DNA of 64,000 nucleotides, taken from Oscillospiraceae bacterium (lineage in GTDB: Bacteria > Bacillota > Clostridia > Oscillospirales > Acutalibacteraceae). The stretch covers positions 1,447,501 to 1,511,500 of the forward strand of contig CP107220.1 of NCBI GenBank assembly GCA_025757685.1. The letters are read 5' to 3'. Below, piece after piece: positions 49,728 to 58,983 of this stretch. Below the pieces are notes generated by a model. That model did not search any database, was not told where the DNA came from, and saw only the letters and a list, made by a program, of their open reading frames with translations. The translations under genes and the position numbers were made by a program. How positions within the stretch are numbered: position 1 is the first letter of the stretch; each line of letters starts with the position of its first letter.

Positions 49728-51980
49728 TTACATTCTGTCGTGGCAGGTACGGGCAATAACATCCATCTGCTGCTCACGGGTCAGGTCAATAAACTTCACG
49801 GCGTAACCGGATACACGGATGGTGAAGTTTGCATACTCTTCCTTCTCCGGGTGCTCCATGGCGTCGATCAGCTTCTCTTTACCGAACACATTCACATTCA
49901 GGTGATGTGCGCCCTGATCGAAGTAGCCATCCATCACCTGTACCAGGTTGTTGACGCGCTCCTGCTCGTCATGGCCGATAGCGTCCGGGTTGATGGTCTG
50001 GGTGTTGGAGATACCGTCCAGTGCCCACTCATAAGGCAGCTTAGCAACGGAGTTCAGAGAGGCCAGCAGGCCGTTCTGCTCTGCGCCGTAAGCCGGGTTT
50101 GCACCGGGAGACAGCGGCTCGCCGGCCTTACGGCCGTCAGGCATAGCACCGGTTGCCTTACCATATACCACATTGGAGGTAATGGTCAGGATAGAGGTGG
50201 TGGGCTCGGAGTTACGATAGGTGTGGTGCTTCTTGATCTTAGCCAGGAAGGTCTTCAGCAGCCATACAGCGATCTCGTCTGCACGGTCGTCATCGTTGCC
50301 GTAGCGGGGGAAGTCGCCGGTGGTCTCGTAATCAACCACAATGCCGTCCTCGTTGCGGATGGTCTTAACCTTAGCGTACTTGATGGCGCTCAGGGAATCT
50401 ACCACGTGGGAGAAGCCGGCAATACCGGTGGCAAAGGTTCTGCGTACATCGGTATCGATCAGAGCCATCTCGGCAGCTTCGTAGTAATACTTATCATGCA
50501 TGTACTGGATCAGGTTCAGCACATTTACATACAGATCAGCCAGCCAGTCCATCATGCGGTCATACTTCTCAACGACCTCATCATAATCCAGGTACTCGGA
50601 AGTGATCGGCTTGTACTCGGGACCAACCTGCTGGCCGGTCTTCACATCCACACCGCCGTTGATAGCATACAGCAGGCACTTAGCCAGGTTGGCTCTTGCG
50701 CCGAAGAACTGCATCTCTTTACCGGTCTGGGTAGCGGATACGCAGCAGCAGATGCTGTAATCGTCGCCCCATACCGGCTTCATCACATCGTCGTTCTCAT
50801 ACTGGATGGAGCTGGTGCGGATAGAAATGTCTGCCGCGTACTTCTTAAAGTTCTCAGGCAGAGCGGAGGAATACAGAACAGTCAGGTTCGGCTCCGGAGA
50901 GGGACCCATATTCTCCAAAGTGTGCAGGAAACGGTAGTCGTTCTTGGTAACCATAGAACGGCCGTCTACGCCGATACCGCCAACTTCCAGGGTAGCCCAT
51001 ACCGGGTCGCCGGAGAACAGCTGGTTGTAAGAGGGAATACGAGCGAACTTCACCATACGGAACTTCATAACCAAGTGGTCGATCAATTCCTGTGCCTCGC
51101 TCTCGGTCAAAGTGCCGGCTTCCAGATCTCTCTCAATGTAGATATCCAGGAAAGTGGACACACGACCAACGCTCATCGCAGCACCGTTCTGGGTCTTGAT
51201 GGCAGCCAGGTAGCCGAAGTACAGCCACTGCACAGCCTCTTTTGCATTCTTTGCAGGCTGAGAAATATCAAAACCATACTTCTCGGCCATGACTTTCATC
51301 TCGCCCAGAGCCTTAATCTGCATAGCCAGCTCTTCTCTCTGACGGATGATGTCGTCCGTCATAGAACCGCTGCCGCAGTTGGCAAAGTCTTCCTTCTTCT
51401 GCTCGATCAGGAAGTCGATACCGTACAGAGCCACACGGCGATAATCGCCGACGATACGGCCACGGCCGTAAGTATCCGGCAGACCGGTAATGATCTTGTT
51501 GTGGCGAGCCTTCTTCATCTCGGGCGTATATGCGTCAAACACACCCTGGTTATGCGTCTTGCAATACTCGGTGAAGATCTTGTGCAGCTCCGGATCCGGC
51601 TCATAGCCGTAAGTGGAGCAAGCCTGCTCCGCCATCTTGATACCGCCATAGGGCATAAAGGCACGCTTCAGGGGCTTGTCGGTCTGCAAACCAACCACGG
51701 CCTCCAGATCCTTCAGATCCTCACTGATGTAGCCCGGCTCATGGGCAGTAATGCCGGACACGATCTTCGTGTCCATATCCAAAACGCCGCCCTTGGCGCG
51801 CTCTTCTTTTTGCAGACCCTGCAACACGCCCCACAGCTTGTTAGTAGCGTCCGTGGGTCCTGCCAGGAAATGCTCATCTCCATCATAGGGCTTGTAGTTC
51901 TTCTGGATGAAGTCTCTTACATTGACTTCCTCTTTCCAGAGGGAACCGTCAAAGCCATTCCATTGTTCAAAATTGACCAT
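49728..51980 (-). CDS. pflB: Formate C-acetyltransferase (pyruvate formate-lyase)
   Basis: This 750-residue glycyl-radical enzyme cleaves pyruvate with CoA to acetyl-CoA and formate. The C-terminal radical loop RVSGYAVKFIDLT carries Gly725. The active-site cysteines are in SICCCVSATQTGKEMQFFGAR; one more cysteine precedes the usual Cys-Cys pair. The start MVNFEQWNGF is preceded by GGAGG. A ~230-base leader from the promoter at 52217 holds two tandem palindromes. It is the main anaerobic pyruvate outlet beside a divergent alcohol dehydrogenase gene. Confidence 0.97.
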   Translation of the reverse strand: MVNFEQWNGFDGSLWKEEVNVRDFIQKNYKPYDGDEHFLAGPTDATNKLWGVLQGLQKEERAKGGVLDMDTKIVSGITAHEPGYISEDLKDLEAVVGLQTDKPLKRAFMPYGGIKMAEQACSTYGYEPDPELHKIFTEYCKTHNQGVFDAYTPEMKKARHNKIITGLPDTYGRGRIVGDYRRVALYGIDFLIEQKKEDFANCGSGSMTDDIIRQREELAMQIKALGEMKVMAEKYGFDISQPAKNAKEAVQWLYFGYLAAIKTQNGAAMSVGRVSTFLDIYIERDLEAGTLTESEAQELIDHLVMKFRMVKFARIPSYNQLFSGDPVWATLEVGGIGVDGRSMVTKNDYRFLHTLENMGPSPEPNLTVLYSSALPENFKKYAADISIRTSSIQYENDDVMKPVWGDDYSICCCVSATQTGKEMQFFGARANLAKCLLYAINGGVDVKTGQQVGPEYKPITSEYLDYDEVVEKYDRMMDWLADLYVNVLNLIQYMHDKYYYEAAEMALIDTDVRRTFATGIAGFSHVVDSLSAIKYAKVKTIRNEDGIVVDYETTGDFPRYGNDDDRADEIAVWLLKTFLAKIKKHHTYRNSEPTTSILTITSNVVYGKATGAMPDGRKAGEPLSPGANPAYGAEQNGLLASLNSVAKLPYEWALDGISNTQTINPDAIGHDEQERVNNLVQVMDGYFDQGAHHLNVNVFGKEKLIDAMEHPEKEEYANFTIRVSGYAVKFIDLTREQQMDVIARTCHDRM

Positions 51981-52179
51981 CGTATTACCTCCTACAGTAT
52001 TTGTTTGCTAAATATGAAAACTAATGACTGGCATAGTTAGAATTGCGAAAACAGACGCAATTTGACGCACCTGTCCGCAAATCGCTAATAATATACAACA
52101 AATCGTCTTGAATTTCAACCCAAATTGTATAAGTATTTTGCCCATTCCGGCTAAAGTTTTTGGGAATTTTGACCATTTG

Positions 52180-52211
52180 CTGTAATCATTACCAACTTGT
52201 ACTCATTACAA
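52180..52211. repeat. Tandem palindromic boxes at the pflB transcription start
   Basis: CTGTAATCATTACCA (52180-52194) and TTGTACTCATTACAA (52197-52211) are similar imperfect palindromes, 17 bases centre to centre, directly downstream of the pflB -10 box. They have operator-like geometry. Confidence 0.55.
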
Positions 52212-52216
52212 TTTGA

Positions 52217-52245
52217 ATTATAAACGGAAAACGACCTTTTGTCAA
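52217..52245 (-). promoter_or_regulatory. pflB promoter
   Basis: Perfect TTGACA and TATAAT with a 17-nt spacer on the minus strand, about 230 bases upstream of the pflB start. Confidence 0.85.
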
Positions 52246-52403
52246 GGGGTTTTTTCTGTTTTTTGCAGAACATACCTTGCGGCGGCGCTCGCCTTTCTCT
52301 GATATTATTTTAACACAATTTGCTATATTTTCCAAAATTTTTGCACGCTGTTGCGCAATTCTGCACACAGTGTAAATTATTTATGAATTCCACCGCTGTC
52401 AGA

Positions 52404-52432
52404 TTGACAAAAAATTATCAATTCGCTATACT
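52404..52432 (+). promoter_or_regulatory. Alcohol dehydrogenase promoter
   Basis: TTGACA, a 17-nt spacer and TATACT, about 55 bases before the ATG. Confidence 0.85.
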
Positions 52433-52490
52433 GAACTTGCAAGCGGCGAAAAAAAGCCGCCGAAATTTCAATGAAAAGAGGTAATTTGTT

Positions 52491-53639
52491 ATGGCAAACA
52501 GATTTGTATTGAATGAGACCAGCTACCACGGCCCCGGTGCGATCCAGGAGATCTCCGGTGAAGTGAAAGGCCGCGGGTTCAAAAAGTGCTTTGTGTGCTC
52601 CGACCCGGACCTGATTAAATTTAATGTAACGAAGAAAGTGACCGATGTGCTGGAGAATGCCGGCATTGACTACGAGATCTACAGCAAAATCAAGGCCAAC
52701 CCCACGGTGGAGAATGTGCAGACCGGCGTGGCCGCCTTTAAGGCCAGCGGCGCAGACTGCATCATCGCCATTGGCGGCGGCTCCTCTATGGACACCGCCA
52801 AAGCCATCGGTATTATCATTGAGAACCCGGAATTCAGCGATGTAATCTCCCTGGAGGGCGTGGCGCCCACCACCAAGAAGGCCGTGCCGATCATCGCCGT
52901 TCCCACCACTGCCGGTACAGCCGCCGAGGTCACCATCAACTATGTGATCACCGACACGGAGAAAAACCGCAAAATGGTGTGCGTAGATGTGCACGACATT
53001 CCCGTAGTGGCCGTTGTAGACCCGGAGATGATGGCATCCATGCCCAAGGGGCTGACCGCCGCCACCGGTATGGACGCACTGACCCACGCCATTGAGGGCT
53101 ACATTACCAAGGCCGCCTGGGAAATGAGCGATATGTTCCATCTGAAAGCCATTGAGATCATCAGCAAGAACCTGCGCGGTGCCGTAGCCAACACCCCGGA
53201 GGGCCGCGAGGGCATGGCACTGGGCCAGTACATTGCCGGTATGGGCTTTTCCAACGTGGGCCTGGGCATTGTGCACTCCATGGCGCACCCGCTGGGCGCT
53301 GTGTACGACACCCCCCACGGCGTAGCCAACGCCATTATCCTGCCCACCGTGATGGCCTACAATGCACCTGCCACCGGTGAAAAATACCGGGATATTGCCA
53401 AGGCCATGGGCGTTCAGGGCGTGGACGATATGGCTCTGGACCAGGCGCGTGCCGCTGCCGTGGACGCAGTAAAGCAGCTGTCCCAGGATGTAGGTATCCC
53501 CGCCGACCTGAAAGACATTGTAAAGCCGGAGGATGTGGACTTCCTGGCGCAGAGCGCTTATGACGACGCCTGCCGTCCCGGCAACCCCAGAGACACCAGC
53601 GTAGAGGAGATCAAGCAGTTGTATCTCTCCCTGATGTAA
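52491..53639 (+). CDS. Iron-containing alcohol dehydrogenase (FucO/1,3-propanediol dehydrogenase type)
   Basis: This 382-residue group III alcohol dehydrogenase has the NAD-binding IAIGGGSSMDTAKAIG, PTTAGTAAEVT, and metal ligands in MDALTHAIEGY and HSMAHPLGAVYDTPHGVANA (three histidines plus an aspartate). It should reduce an aldehyde (lactaldehyde, acetaldehyde or 3-hydroxypropionaldehyde) with NADH, giving a redox sink next to pflB. A good Shine-Dalgarno (AAAGAGG) precedes the ATG. Exact substrate unknown. Confidence 0.93.
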   Translation: MANRFVLNETSYHGPGAIQEISGEVKGRGFKKCFVCSDPDLIKFNVTKKVTDVLENAGIDYEIYSKIKANPTVENVQTGVAAFKASGADCIIAIGGGSSMDTAKAIGIIIENPEFSDVISLEGVAPTTKKAVPIIAVPTTAGTAAEVTINYVITDTEKNRKMVCVDVHDIPVVAVVDPEMMASMPKGLTAATGMDALTHAIEGYITKAAWEMSDMFHLKAIEIISKNLRGAVANTPEGREGMALGQYIAGMGFSNVGLGIVHSMAHPLGAVYDTPHGVANAIILPTVMAYNAPATGEKYRDIAKAMGVQGVDDMALDQARAAAVDAVKQLSQDVGIPADLKDIVKPEDVDFLAQSAYDDACRPGNPRDTSVEEIKQLYLSLM

Positions 53640-53655
53640 ATCTTTTTTGCAAGAC

Positions 53656-53693
53656 AGCCGCACCGCTTCACCTTGAGCAGTGCGGCTTTTTTT
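53656..53693 (+). terminator. Alcohol dehydrogenase terminator
   Basis: AGCCGCAC and GTGCGGCT arms followed by seven T residues. Confidence 0.9.
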
Positions 53694-53765
53694 GCGCCCC
53701 GGCATTGTATTTCCCGATCATTTATGCTATGCTAAAGGCAATGTGAGGAAGAAAGGTGATCTACA

Positions 53766-54917
53766 TTGACCATTTCTGACGCAATTCGCTATGTTGGCGT
53801 CAACGATACAGACATTGATTTGTTTGAAAGCCAGTACCCGGTGCCCCACGGCGTGTCCTACAACAGCTACCTGCTGCTGGACGACAAGATTGCCCTGCTG
53901 GACACGGTGGACAAACGCAAATATGACGACTGGGCCGCAAAGGTGGACGCTGTTCTGGACGGGCGCACCCCGGACTACATTGTGGTGCACCACTTAGAGC
54001 CGGACCACGCCGGCAGTCTGCAAATGACCATAGAAAAATATCCCGGAGCCACCCTGGTGCTCAGCGCCAAGGCGCTGGCTATGCTGCCCCAGTTTTTTGA
54101 CCTGCCGGCAGGCACCAAGACCCTGTCGGTGAAAGAGGGCGACACGCTGGAGCTGGGTCACCACACCTTGACCTTTGTGATGGCACCCATGGTGCACTGG
54201 CCGGAGGTGATGGTCAGCTACGAACAAACGGAAAAGGTACTCTTTAGCGCAGACGCCTTTGGCAAATTCGGCGCCGTAGGCACGGACGAGCCTTGGCCGG
54301 AGGAAGCCCGCCGCTACTTTATCAATATCGTTGGCAAATACGGTGCGCCGGTGCAGACCCTGCTGAAGAAAGCCGCCGCCCTGGATATTGCCACCATTTG
54401 CCCGCTGCACGGCCCGGTACTGCAAGGGGACCTGACCCCCTATCTGCACCTGTATAACACTTGGAGCAGCTATCAGCCGGAAACCCGGGGTGTGTTCATT
54501 GCCTATGCCTCCATTTACGGCAACACGAAGACGGCTGCTCTGCTACTGGCGGAGGAACTGAAAAGCCGTGGCGTAACGGTAGAAATCGCGGACTTAAGCC
54601 GCACGGATTTGGCACAGGCAGTAGCAAAAGCATTTCAGTACAGCCAAATGGTATGCGCCGCCCCCAGCTATGACGGCGGGGTGTTCCCGGTAATGGCGGA
54701 CTTCTTGCACCACTTAAAGAGCAAGAATTACCAAAACCGCACCGTGGCCTTGATTGAAAACGGCAGCTGGGCGCCCAGCGCCGCCCGCACCATGGCCGCC
54801 CAGTTGGAGGAGATGAAAGCCATCACCCTGCTGTCGGGCACCGTCACCGTGCGCGCCGCCTTAAAGGACGCAGACCGCACCGCGCTGGCCGCACTGGCAG
54901 ACGCGCTGGCGCAGTAA
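53766..54917 (+). CDS. FprA-type flavodiiron protein (A-type flavoprotein)
   Basis: This 383-residue protein has an N-terminal metallo-beta-lactamase-like di-iron domain with H-x-E-x-D-H as HHLEPDH (His76, Glu78, Asp80, His81), FSADAFG and CPLHGP ligands. A C-terminal flavodoxin domain has the FMN loop YASIYGNTKTAA. Such proteins reduce O2 or NO to protect anaerobes. The start is TTG (53766), with AAAGGTGAT a few bases upstream. The following small gene begins 10 bases later. Confidence 0.95.
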   Translation: MTISDAIRYVGVNDTDIDLFESQYPVPHGVSYNSYLLLDDKIALLDTVDKRKYDDWAAKVDAVLDGRTPDYIVVHHLEPDHAGSLQMTIEKYPGATLVLSAKALAMLPQFFDLPAGTKTLSVKEGDTLELGHHTLTFVMAPMVHWPEVMVSYEQTEKVLFSADAFGKFGAVGTDEPWPEEARRYFINIVGKYGAPVQTLLKKAAALDIATICPLHGPVLQGDLTPYLHLYNTWSSYQPETRGVFIAYASIYGNTKTAALLLAEELKSRGVTVEIADLSRTDLAQAVAKAFQYSQMVCAAPSYDGGVFPVMADFLHHLKSKNYQNRTVALIENGSWAPSAARTMAAQLEEMKAITLLSGTVTVRAALKDADRTALAALADALAQ

Positions 54918-54927
54918 GGAGCAGACC

Positions 54928-55278
54928 ATGGTTGTATATACAAACGCAGATTTCATCTCCCTGAATGAGGAGAATCTTACTTACAGTGTGCTGGTAGAGG
55001 ACAAGGGCAAGATTGCCTATATCGGCTACAATACGCCCCTGTGTTACCGAGACGCCAAGGTGGTAGACCTGGAGGGCAAGGCGGTACTGCCGGCAGTAAA
55101 CGACCTGATCCCGGTGGACTGCAAGGACGCCGGCTGCGCCGTACTGGCTGTGGGCGAAAGTGCCGACTTTGCCGTCTTGGACAAAAACATTCTCAAGGAC
55201 CCTACCGCCTCGGTGGAAACCGTGTACCTGAAAGGCCGCGACACCAGCAAAAGCCGCTTTCCGTTTTTTCATATCTAA
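54928..55278 (+). CDS. Domain-deleted amidohydrolase-like protein
   Basis: This 116-residue protein starts like the composite beta domain of metal-dependent amidohydrolases (NADFISLNEENLTYSVLVEDKGKIAYIG and VVDLEGKAVLPAVNDLIPVD). It then jumps straight to the C-terminal composite half (GESADFAVLDKNILKD, then VYLKGRD). The whole ~400-residue TIM barrel with metal ligands, normally between VLPG-x-D-x-H-x-H and GxxADxxVLD, is absent. AAGGAG lies 6 bases before the ATG and it follows the flavodiiron gene closely. It is likely a remnant after internal deletion, though it could be a stable non-enzymatic domain. Confidence 0.7.
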   Translation: MVVYTNADFISLNEENLTYSVLVEDKGKIAYIGYNTPLCYRDAKVVDLEGKAVLPAVNDLIPVDCKDAGCAVLAVGESADFAVLDKNILKDPTASVETVYLKGRDTSKSRFPFFHI

Positions 55279-55289
55279 AGTGTTACAGT

Positions 55290-55326
55290 AAAGGGCGCAC
55301 ACCGGTTTTGGTGTGCGCCCTTTTGT
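55290..55326 (+). terminator. Terminator of the flavodiiron operon
   Basis: AAGGGCGCACACC and GGTGTGCGCCCTT arms followed by TTTG. Confidence 0.9.
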
Positions 55327-55396
55327 TTTCCATATTTGGCATTTGCCCCCTTTACAAGGGAGCCTTATTTTTTTGTCTTTTTACCGCTTTTACTTA

Positions 55397-57772
55397 TTAT
55401 TTTCCCTGCTTTTTCTTCTTATAGTGTATCAGCAGCACCACGGCCGCAAACACAGCGGCAGTGCCGAAAACCGCACCAAAAGCAATGCCCGCAGTAGCCG
55501 GAGGCAGATATAACTTACCACCGTCCAACAAAGTGGGGGTCGCCTTTTCCGGCAATTTATACAAATCCGCACCGCTGTTTTTGCCATAGGCCACCTGCAC
55601 CACGCTCACCTGGTACTTGCTCAGTTCCACCTGAAGGTCCGTGCCGGGGGTCAGTTCCGTTTGGGTGGGCGCAGTGGTATTGCTGTCCAGTTCATTGCAG
55701 GCGGACTTAAATTTGCCTTGCAGGCTTTGGACGGAAACCGCATTCGGTTTGTAGCCGTCCAGCTGCACATTCACCCTCCGATCCTTGCCGGAGGTATTCA
55801 CCAGCTTAATATACAGCACCTGGTTCTCCGGGTCGCAAGTAACGGACTGGTACACCCCGTCCTGTACGGTACTGCCGCCGTCAAAAGTGGCGTGCACATA
55901 CTGCGTACCCACATTGTTGGCGAAGAGCATTTGCACATAATAGGAGGGAGTGAGCACCGTTTGGCGGCTGTCAAACCAAATGAGATTCACATTCCAGCTT
56001 TGGGCATTGATCTTGGCAAAGGTGGGGGCGTAGGATGCCATATCCACCACATCGCCGTTGCGTTCCAAGCCGGTCAGGTAGCTGGCTTCTTCCACCGCTT
56101 CCCAAATGTTGCTCTTGGTCTCTATGGTGCCGATCCCGGCAGAGGTGGCGGCGTACTCGCCCACAAACACATGGGCACCGGAGCGGTCAAAGCTGTCGTA
56201 GCGATCGTTGTGGTCAAACAGGTAGCCGTCGTAGGTGTAATAATGCTCGTCCACCACCGTGTCCTTAAATTCCCGATCAATCCACGCCATATTGCCGTCG
56301 TAAGCATCCCCCTCCAGGTAAGTACCGGCAGAGGAGATCACAGTGATCTGCGGGTATTTCTCTTTTACCGCCTTGTAAAGCGCCTTGAAGTTGCGTTCAT
56401 ACACGGCGCCCCAGTTCTCATTTCCCAGACCGATATATTGCAGATTAAAGGGCTTGGCGTGGCCGTTGGCCGCCCGCAGCGCGCCCCAGTAGCTGGTGGT
56501 GGCATCGCCGTTGGCGTACTCAATCAGATCCAGTACATCCTGCACATAATTGTCCCACGCATCCGTGCCCGGGCGCAGAGCGATGGTGTCCAAATACGCC
56601 TCCCAGTCGGCGGCGCTGTTGATGTTCAGCTTTTTGATTTTGTCCGTATATTCCGTGCGGGCGTCGGTATCCTTTTCGTCCAGGCCCACCTTTTCCGTCA
56701 AATACGCTTCCCACTGCGCGTCGGTCATGCGCAGTTTGGCATACGCTGCCGCATGGTCATCATAGGCAGCCCGCGGCTGGCAGCTGAGCCCCACATTCAC
56801 AATGGGCAGCGCCAACGCGTTCAGATCCGCGCACAGCTGGAAATACTCGTGGTAACCCATGGCGTTGGTGTTGTTATAGTCCCGGCCGTTGTCGTCCTTC
56901 CACAGGTTCTCACTTTGCTTGCGCTCCTCCAAGGGGCCGATGGTATCTTTCCAATTGTACAGCTGATCCAGGCTGCCGCCCTCTGCCAGGCACCCGCCGG
57001 GAAAGCGGATAAACCGCGGGTGCAGATTTTGCAGCGCTGCAAACAGGTCGCTGCGCAGGGTGGTATATTTCCAGCTGTCGCTGCCGTAACCGTAGCTGCC
57101 CTGGGGCACCAGGGTGACGAAATCCAGGTATAAAGTTCCCTCACCCTCCAGCTGAAATACCAGAGCGCCATCCTTGCTGGCACTGGCGGTCAGCGGTACG
57201 GTCAGCTTGTTCCAGGCGCCGCCGGTTTTGCTCAAGTCCAGCTGCACCGCCGTCTGCTTGCCGTCGCCGCAGTCCAAATACACCTGCGCGGTGCCGGTAA
57301 AGCCGCCGGAGCGCACATAGCAGCTGAAATCATACACCTGGTCCGCCACAAAGCCCATATCCGCCGTGTTGGCTTTCTTTTTATCATATTTATCCGTCTT
57401 GTATTTATAAATCTCCGTAAAGCCCAGGTTCGTCAGGCTGCCCTTGCCGTCCACCGTCACCTTGGCGTAGGTGGGATTGTTCTTATTTAGAGGCAGGTTG
57501 CCCTCGGTGGTCAGCTCCAACCCATCCGCCACCCAGCCGGTGGTAGGCGCAGAGGCGTACTCAAAGCTGTCGTTATTCACCAAATTGGACACCAAGCCCC
57601 CGTCGCAGGCGTAGCTGATGTCCTCGATAAACGCACCGTACAAATGATCCGAGATGGCGGTTTGCTGGGCGTCTGCCGCCACACGCAGCACTGCCTGATC
57701 CGCTGCCTGCACCGGCAAGGCGGCGCCCAAGGTCAGTGCACCGGCCAGCAGTGCGCAAAAAATCCGTTTCAT
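55397..57772 (-). CDS. Cell-surface alpha-L-arabinofuranosidase (GH51)
   Basis: This 791-residue secreted glycoside hydrolase has a signal peptide at residues 1-23 ending VQAA and a carbohydrate-binding-like beta domain (about 80-225). The GH51 barrel includes FIRFPGGCLAEG, acid/base Glu452 in YIGLGNENWG and nucleophile Glu539 in VFVGEYAA. A C-terminal beta domain follows. The C-terminus has a single membrane helix (about 762-785) followed by HYKKKKQ, anchoring the enzyme to the cell surface. An insertion rich in acidic residues (about 340-410) is longer than usual. It should release arabinose from plant arabinans or arabinoxylans. It is transcribed alone. Confidence 0.9.
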   Translation of the reverse strand: MKRIFCALLAGALTLGAALPVQAADQAVLRVAADAQQTAISDHLYGAFIEDISYACDGGLVSNLVNNDSFEYASAPTTGWVADGLELTTEGNLPLNKNNPTYAKVTVDGKGSLTNLGFTEIYKYKTDKYDKKKANTADMGFVADQVYDFSCYVRSGGFTGTAQVYLDCGDGKQTAVQLDLSKTGGAWNKLTVPLTASASKDGALVFQLEGEGTLYLDFVTLVPQGSYGYGSDSWKYTTLRSDLFAALQNLHPRFIRFPGGCLAEGGSLDQLYNWKDTIGPLEERKQSENLWKDDNGRDYNNTNAMGYHEYFQLCADLNALALPIVNVGLSCQPRAAYDDHAAAYAKLRMTDAQWEAYLTEKVGLDEKDTDARTEYTDKIKKLNINSAADWEAYLDTIALRPGTDAWDNYVQDVLDLIEYANGDATTSYWGALRAANGHAKPFNLQYIGLGNENWGAVYERNFKALYKAVKEKYPQITVISSAGTYLEGDAYDGNMAWIDREFKDTVVDEHYYTYDGYLFDHNDRYDSFDRSGAHVFVGEYAATSAGIGTIETKSNIWEAVEEASYLTGLERNGDVVDMASYAPTFAKINAQSWNVNLIWFDSRQTVLTPSYYVQMLFANNVGTQYVHATFDGGSTVQDGVYQSVTCDPENQVLYIKLVNTSGKDRRVNVQLDGYKPNAVSVQSLQGKFKSACNELDSNTTAPTQTELTPGTDLQVELSKYQVSVVQVAYGKNSGADLYKLPEKATPTLLDGGKLYLPPATAGIAFGAVFGTAAVFAAVVLLIHYKKKKQGK

Positions 57773-57947
57773 ATATAGAACCCCCTCTATTTTATACCTT
57801 TATTATAACATACTGCCCTGCCCCGGCGCAACTAAAAAAGGCCGTGCCTGCACGCCGTGTGCAATATTCTTTGTTAAATTTTATCGAACTTTTTAATGTA
57901 CTTTGTCAGTATAGGCATATTAAGATTTTGTCTATTTTTCAAGCCGG

Positions 57948-57976
57948 TTGACAGCGCCGAACCCTTGCCGTATAAT
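57948..57976 (+). promoter_or_regulatory. tcdA promoter
   Basis: Perfect TTGACA and TATAAT with a 17-nt spacer, 29 bases before the ATG. The rest of the 230-base gap after the GH51 gene shows nothing else clear. Confidence 0.88.
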
Positions 57977-58004
57977 AAATCTATTAAAAAGGTAGGTATT
58001 CGCT

Positions 58005-58730
58005 ATGGAACAGGCATTTTCCAGAACAGAATTACTCTTGGGCAGCAGCGCTCTGGAGCGGCTGGCCGCCTCGCGGGTGGCGGTATTCGGCATTGGCGGC
58101 GTAGGTGGCTATGTGTGCGAGGCTTTGGCCCGTACCGGCGTGGGGCACCTGGATCTGATCGACAGCGACACAGTGGCCGTGTCCAACATCAACCGCCAGA
58201 TCATCGCCACCACCAAAACCGTGGGGCAGTACAAGACGGACGCCATGGAGGCTCGAATCTTAGACATCAATCCGGCGGCCAAGATCACCAAGCACAACTG
58301 CTTCTTTTTGCCGGAAACGGCGGCGGATTTTCCCTTTAACCAATACGATTATGTGGTGGACGCAGTAGACACCATGAGCGCCAAGCTGGCGCTGGTGACC
58401 CATTGCCACGCCGCCGGCGTGCCCATCATCTGCGCCATGGGCGCCGGGAATAAGCTGGACCCCACCGGCTTTCAGGTGGCGGACCTGGCTAAAACGAAAA
58501 TGGATCCGCTGGCCCGGGTCATGCGCCGGGAGCTGAAAAAGCGGGGTATTCACCACCTAAAGGTGGTTTACTCCCAGGAACCGCCTATTCCCACCGCCGG
58601 CGCCGGACAGGCGGATCCGGATCACCCCGGCCGCCGCAGCACGCCCGGCAGTGTGGCCTTTGTGCCCTCCGTGATGGGCCTGATCCTAGCCGGCGAAGTA
58701 ATCAAGGATCTGATTAAAGCGGAAAAATAA
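58005..58730 (+). CDS. tcdA: tRNA threonylcarbamoyladenosine dehydratase (ThiF/E1-like)
   Basis: This 241-residue E1-like adenylating protein has VAVFGIGGVGGYVCEALARTG for ATP binding, DSDTVAVSNINRQI, and VDAVDTMSAKL. The C-terminal GSVAFVPSVMGLILAGEVI matches the TcdA/YgdL group, which cyclises t6A37 of tRNAs to ct6A. It is not linked to thiamine or MoCo genes, which supports the tRNA role over ThiF. It is monocistronic with its own terminator. Confidence 0.9.
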   Translation: MEQAFSRTELLLGSSALERLAASRVAVFGIGGVGGYVCEALARTGVGHLDLIDSDTVAVSNINRQIIATTKTVGQYKTDAMEARILDINPAAKITKHNCFFLPETAADFPFNQYDYVVDAVDTMSAKLALVTHCHAAGVPIICAMGAGNKLDPTGFQVADLAKTKMDPLARVMRRELKKRGIHHLKVVYSQEPPIPTAGAGQADPDHPGRRSTPGSVAFVPSVMGLILAGEVIKDLIKAEK

Positions 58731-58737
58731 GCAAGCA

Positions 58738-58776
58738 AAAAGCCAACCGAGCAAGACGCCCGATTGGCTTTTTTCT
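58738..58776 (+). terminator. tcdA terminator
   Basis: AAGCCAA and TTGGCTT arms around a partly paired loop, followed by TTTTT. Confidence 0.75.
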
Positions 58777-58812
58777 GTTTTGGCAATACGCCATTTATAC
58801 AGGGATTGTCGG

Positions 58813-58983
58813 TCACTGGCGCACCCGAGTCTTGATGTTCTTTACGGTCAGAACCAAGCTGGCAGTGGACGCAGCCACAGCAGACAAGAGCAGCGGCCGG
58901 CGCAGTTTTTCCGGTGCAAAAGCAAAAGCCGCCACCTGCAAACTGGCGGATAAACAAGTCAAAAATGCTGAAACGGTTCTCAT
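58813..58983 (-). CDS. Small hydrophobic protein, 56 residues
   Basis: This small protein reads MRTVSAFLTCLSASLQVAAF with a further hydrophobic stretch RRPLLLSAVAASTASLVL and a basic tail (IKTRVRQ). It looks like two short membrane helices. Its ATG overlaps the stop of the 122-residue gene (ATGA), which suggests real coupled translation. I do not recognise a family. It is below the size usually annotated, so confidence rests on the coupling and composition. Confidence 0.5.
   Translation of the reverse strand: MRTVSAFLTCLSASLQVAAFAFAPEKLRRPLLLSAVAASTASLVLTVKNIKTRVRQ

Larger units (their letters stand above)
51981..52490. other. Divergent pflB/alcohol dehydrogenase control region
   Basis: This 510-base AT-rich gap has no ORF. 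It contains the pflB promoter and long leader on the minus strand, two 15-bp palindromes near its transcription start, and the alcohol dehydrogenase promoter. TTTTAACACAA near 52310-52320 is at most a degenerate Rex-type half-site. Confidence 0.7.

Noticed and set aside
49740..52040. 766-residue open frame on the plus strand
   Set aside because: It is fully antisense to pflB, has repetitive low-identity composition typical of GC-skewed shadows, and no ribosome site; pflB is certain.
52300..52330. Rex redox-repressor site between pflB and alcohol dehydrogenase
   Set aside because: Only one weak half-site (TTAACACAA) is present; the opposite half does not match.
52377..53705. 442-residue minus-strand open frame
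   Set aside because: It is antisense to the iron alcohol dehydrogenase; glycine/histidine-rich shadow.
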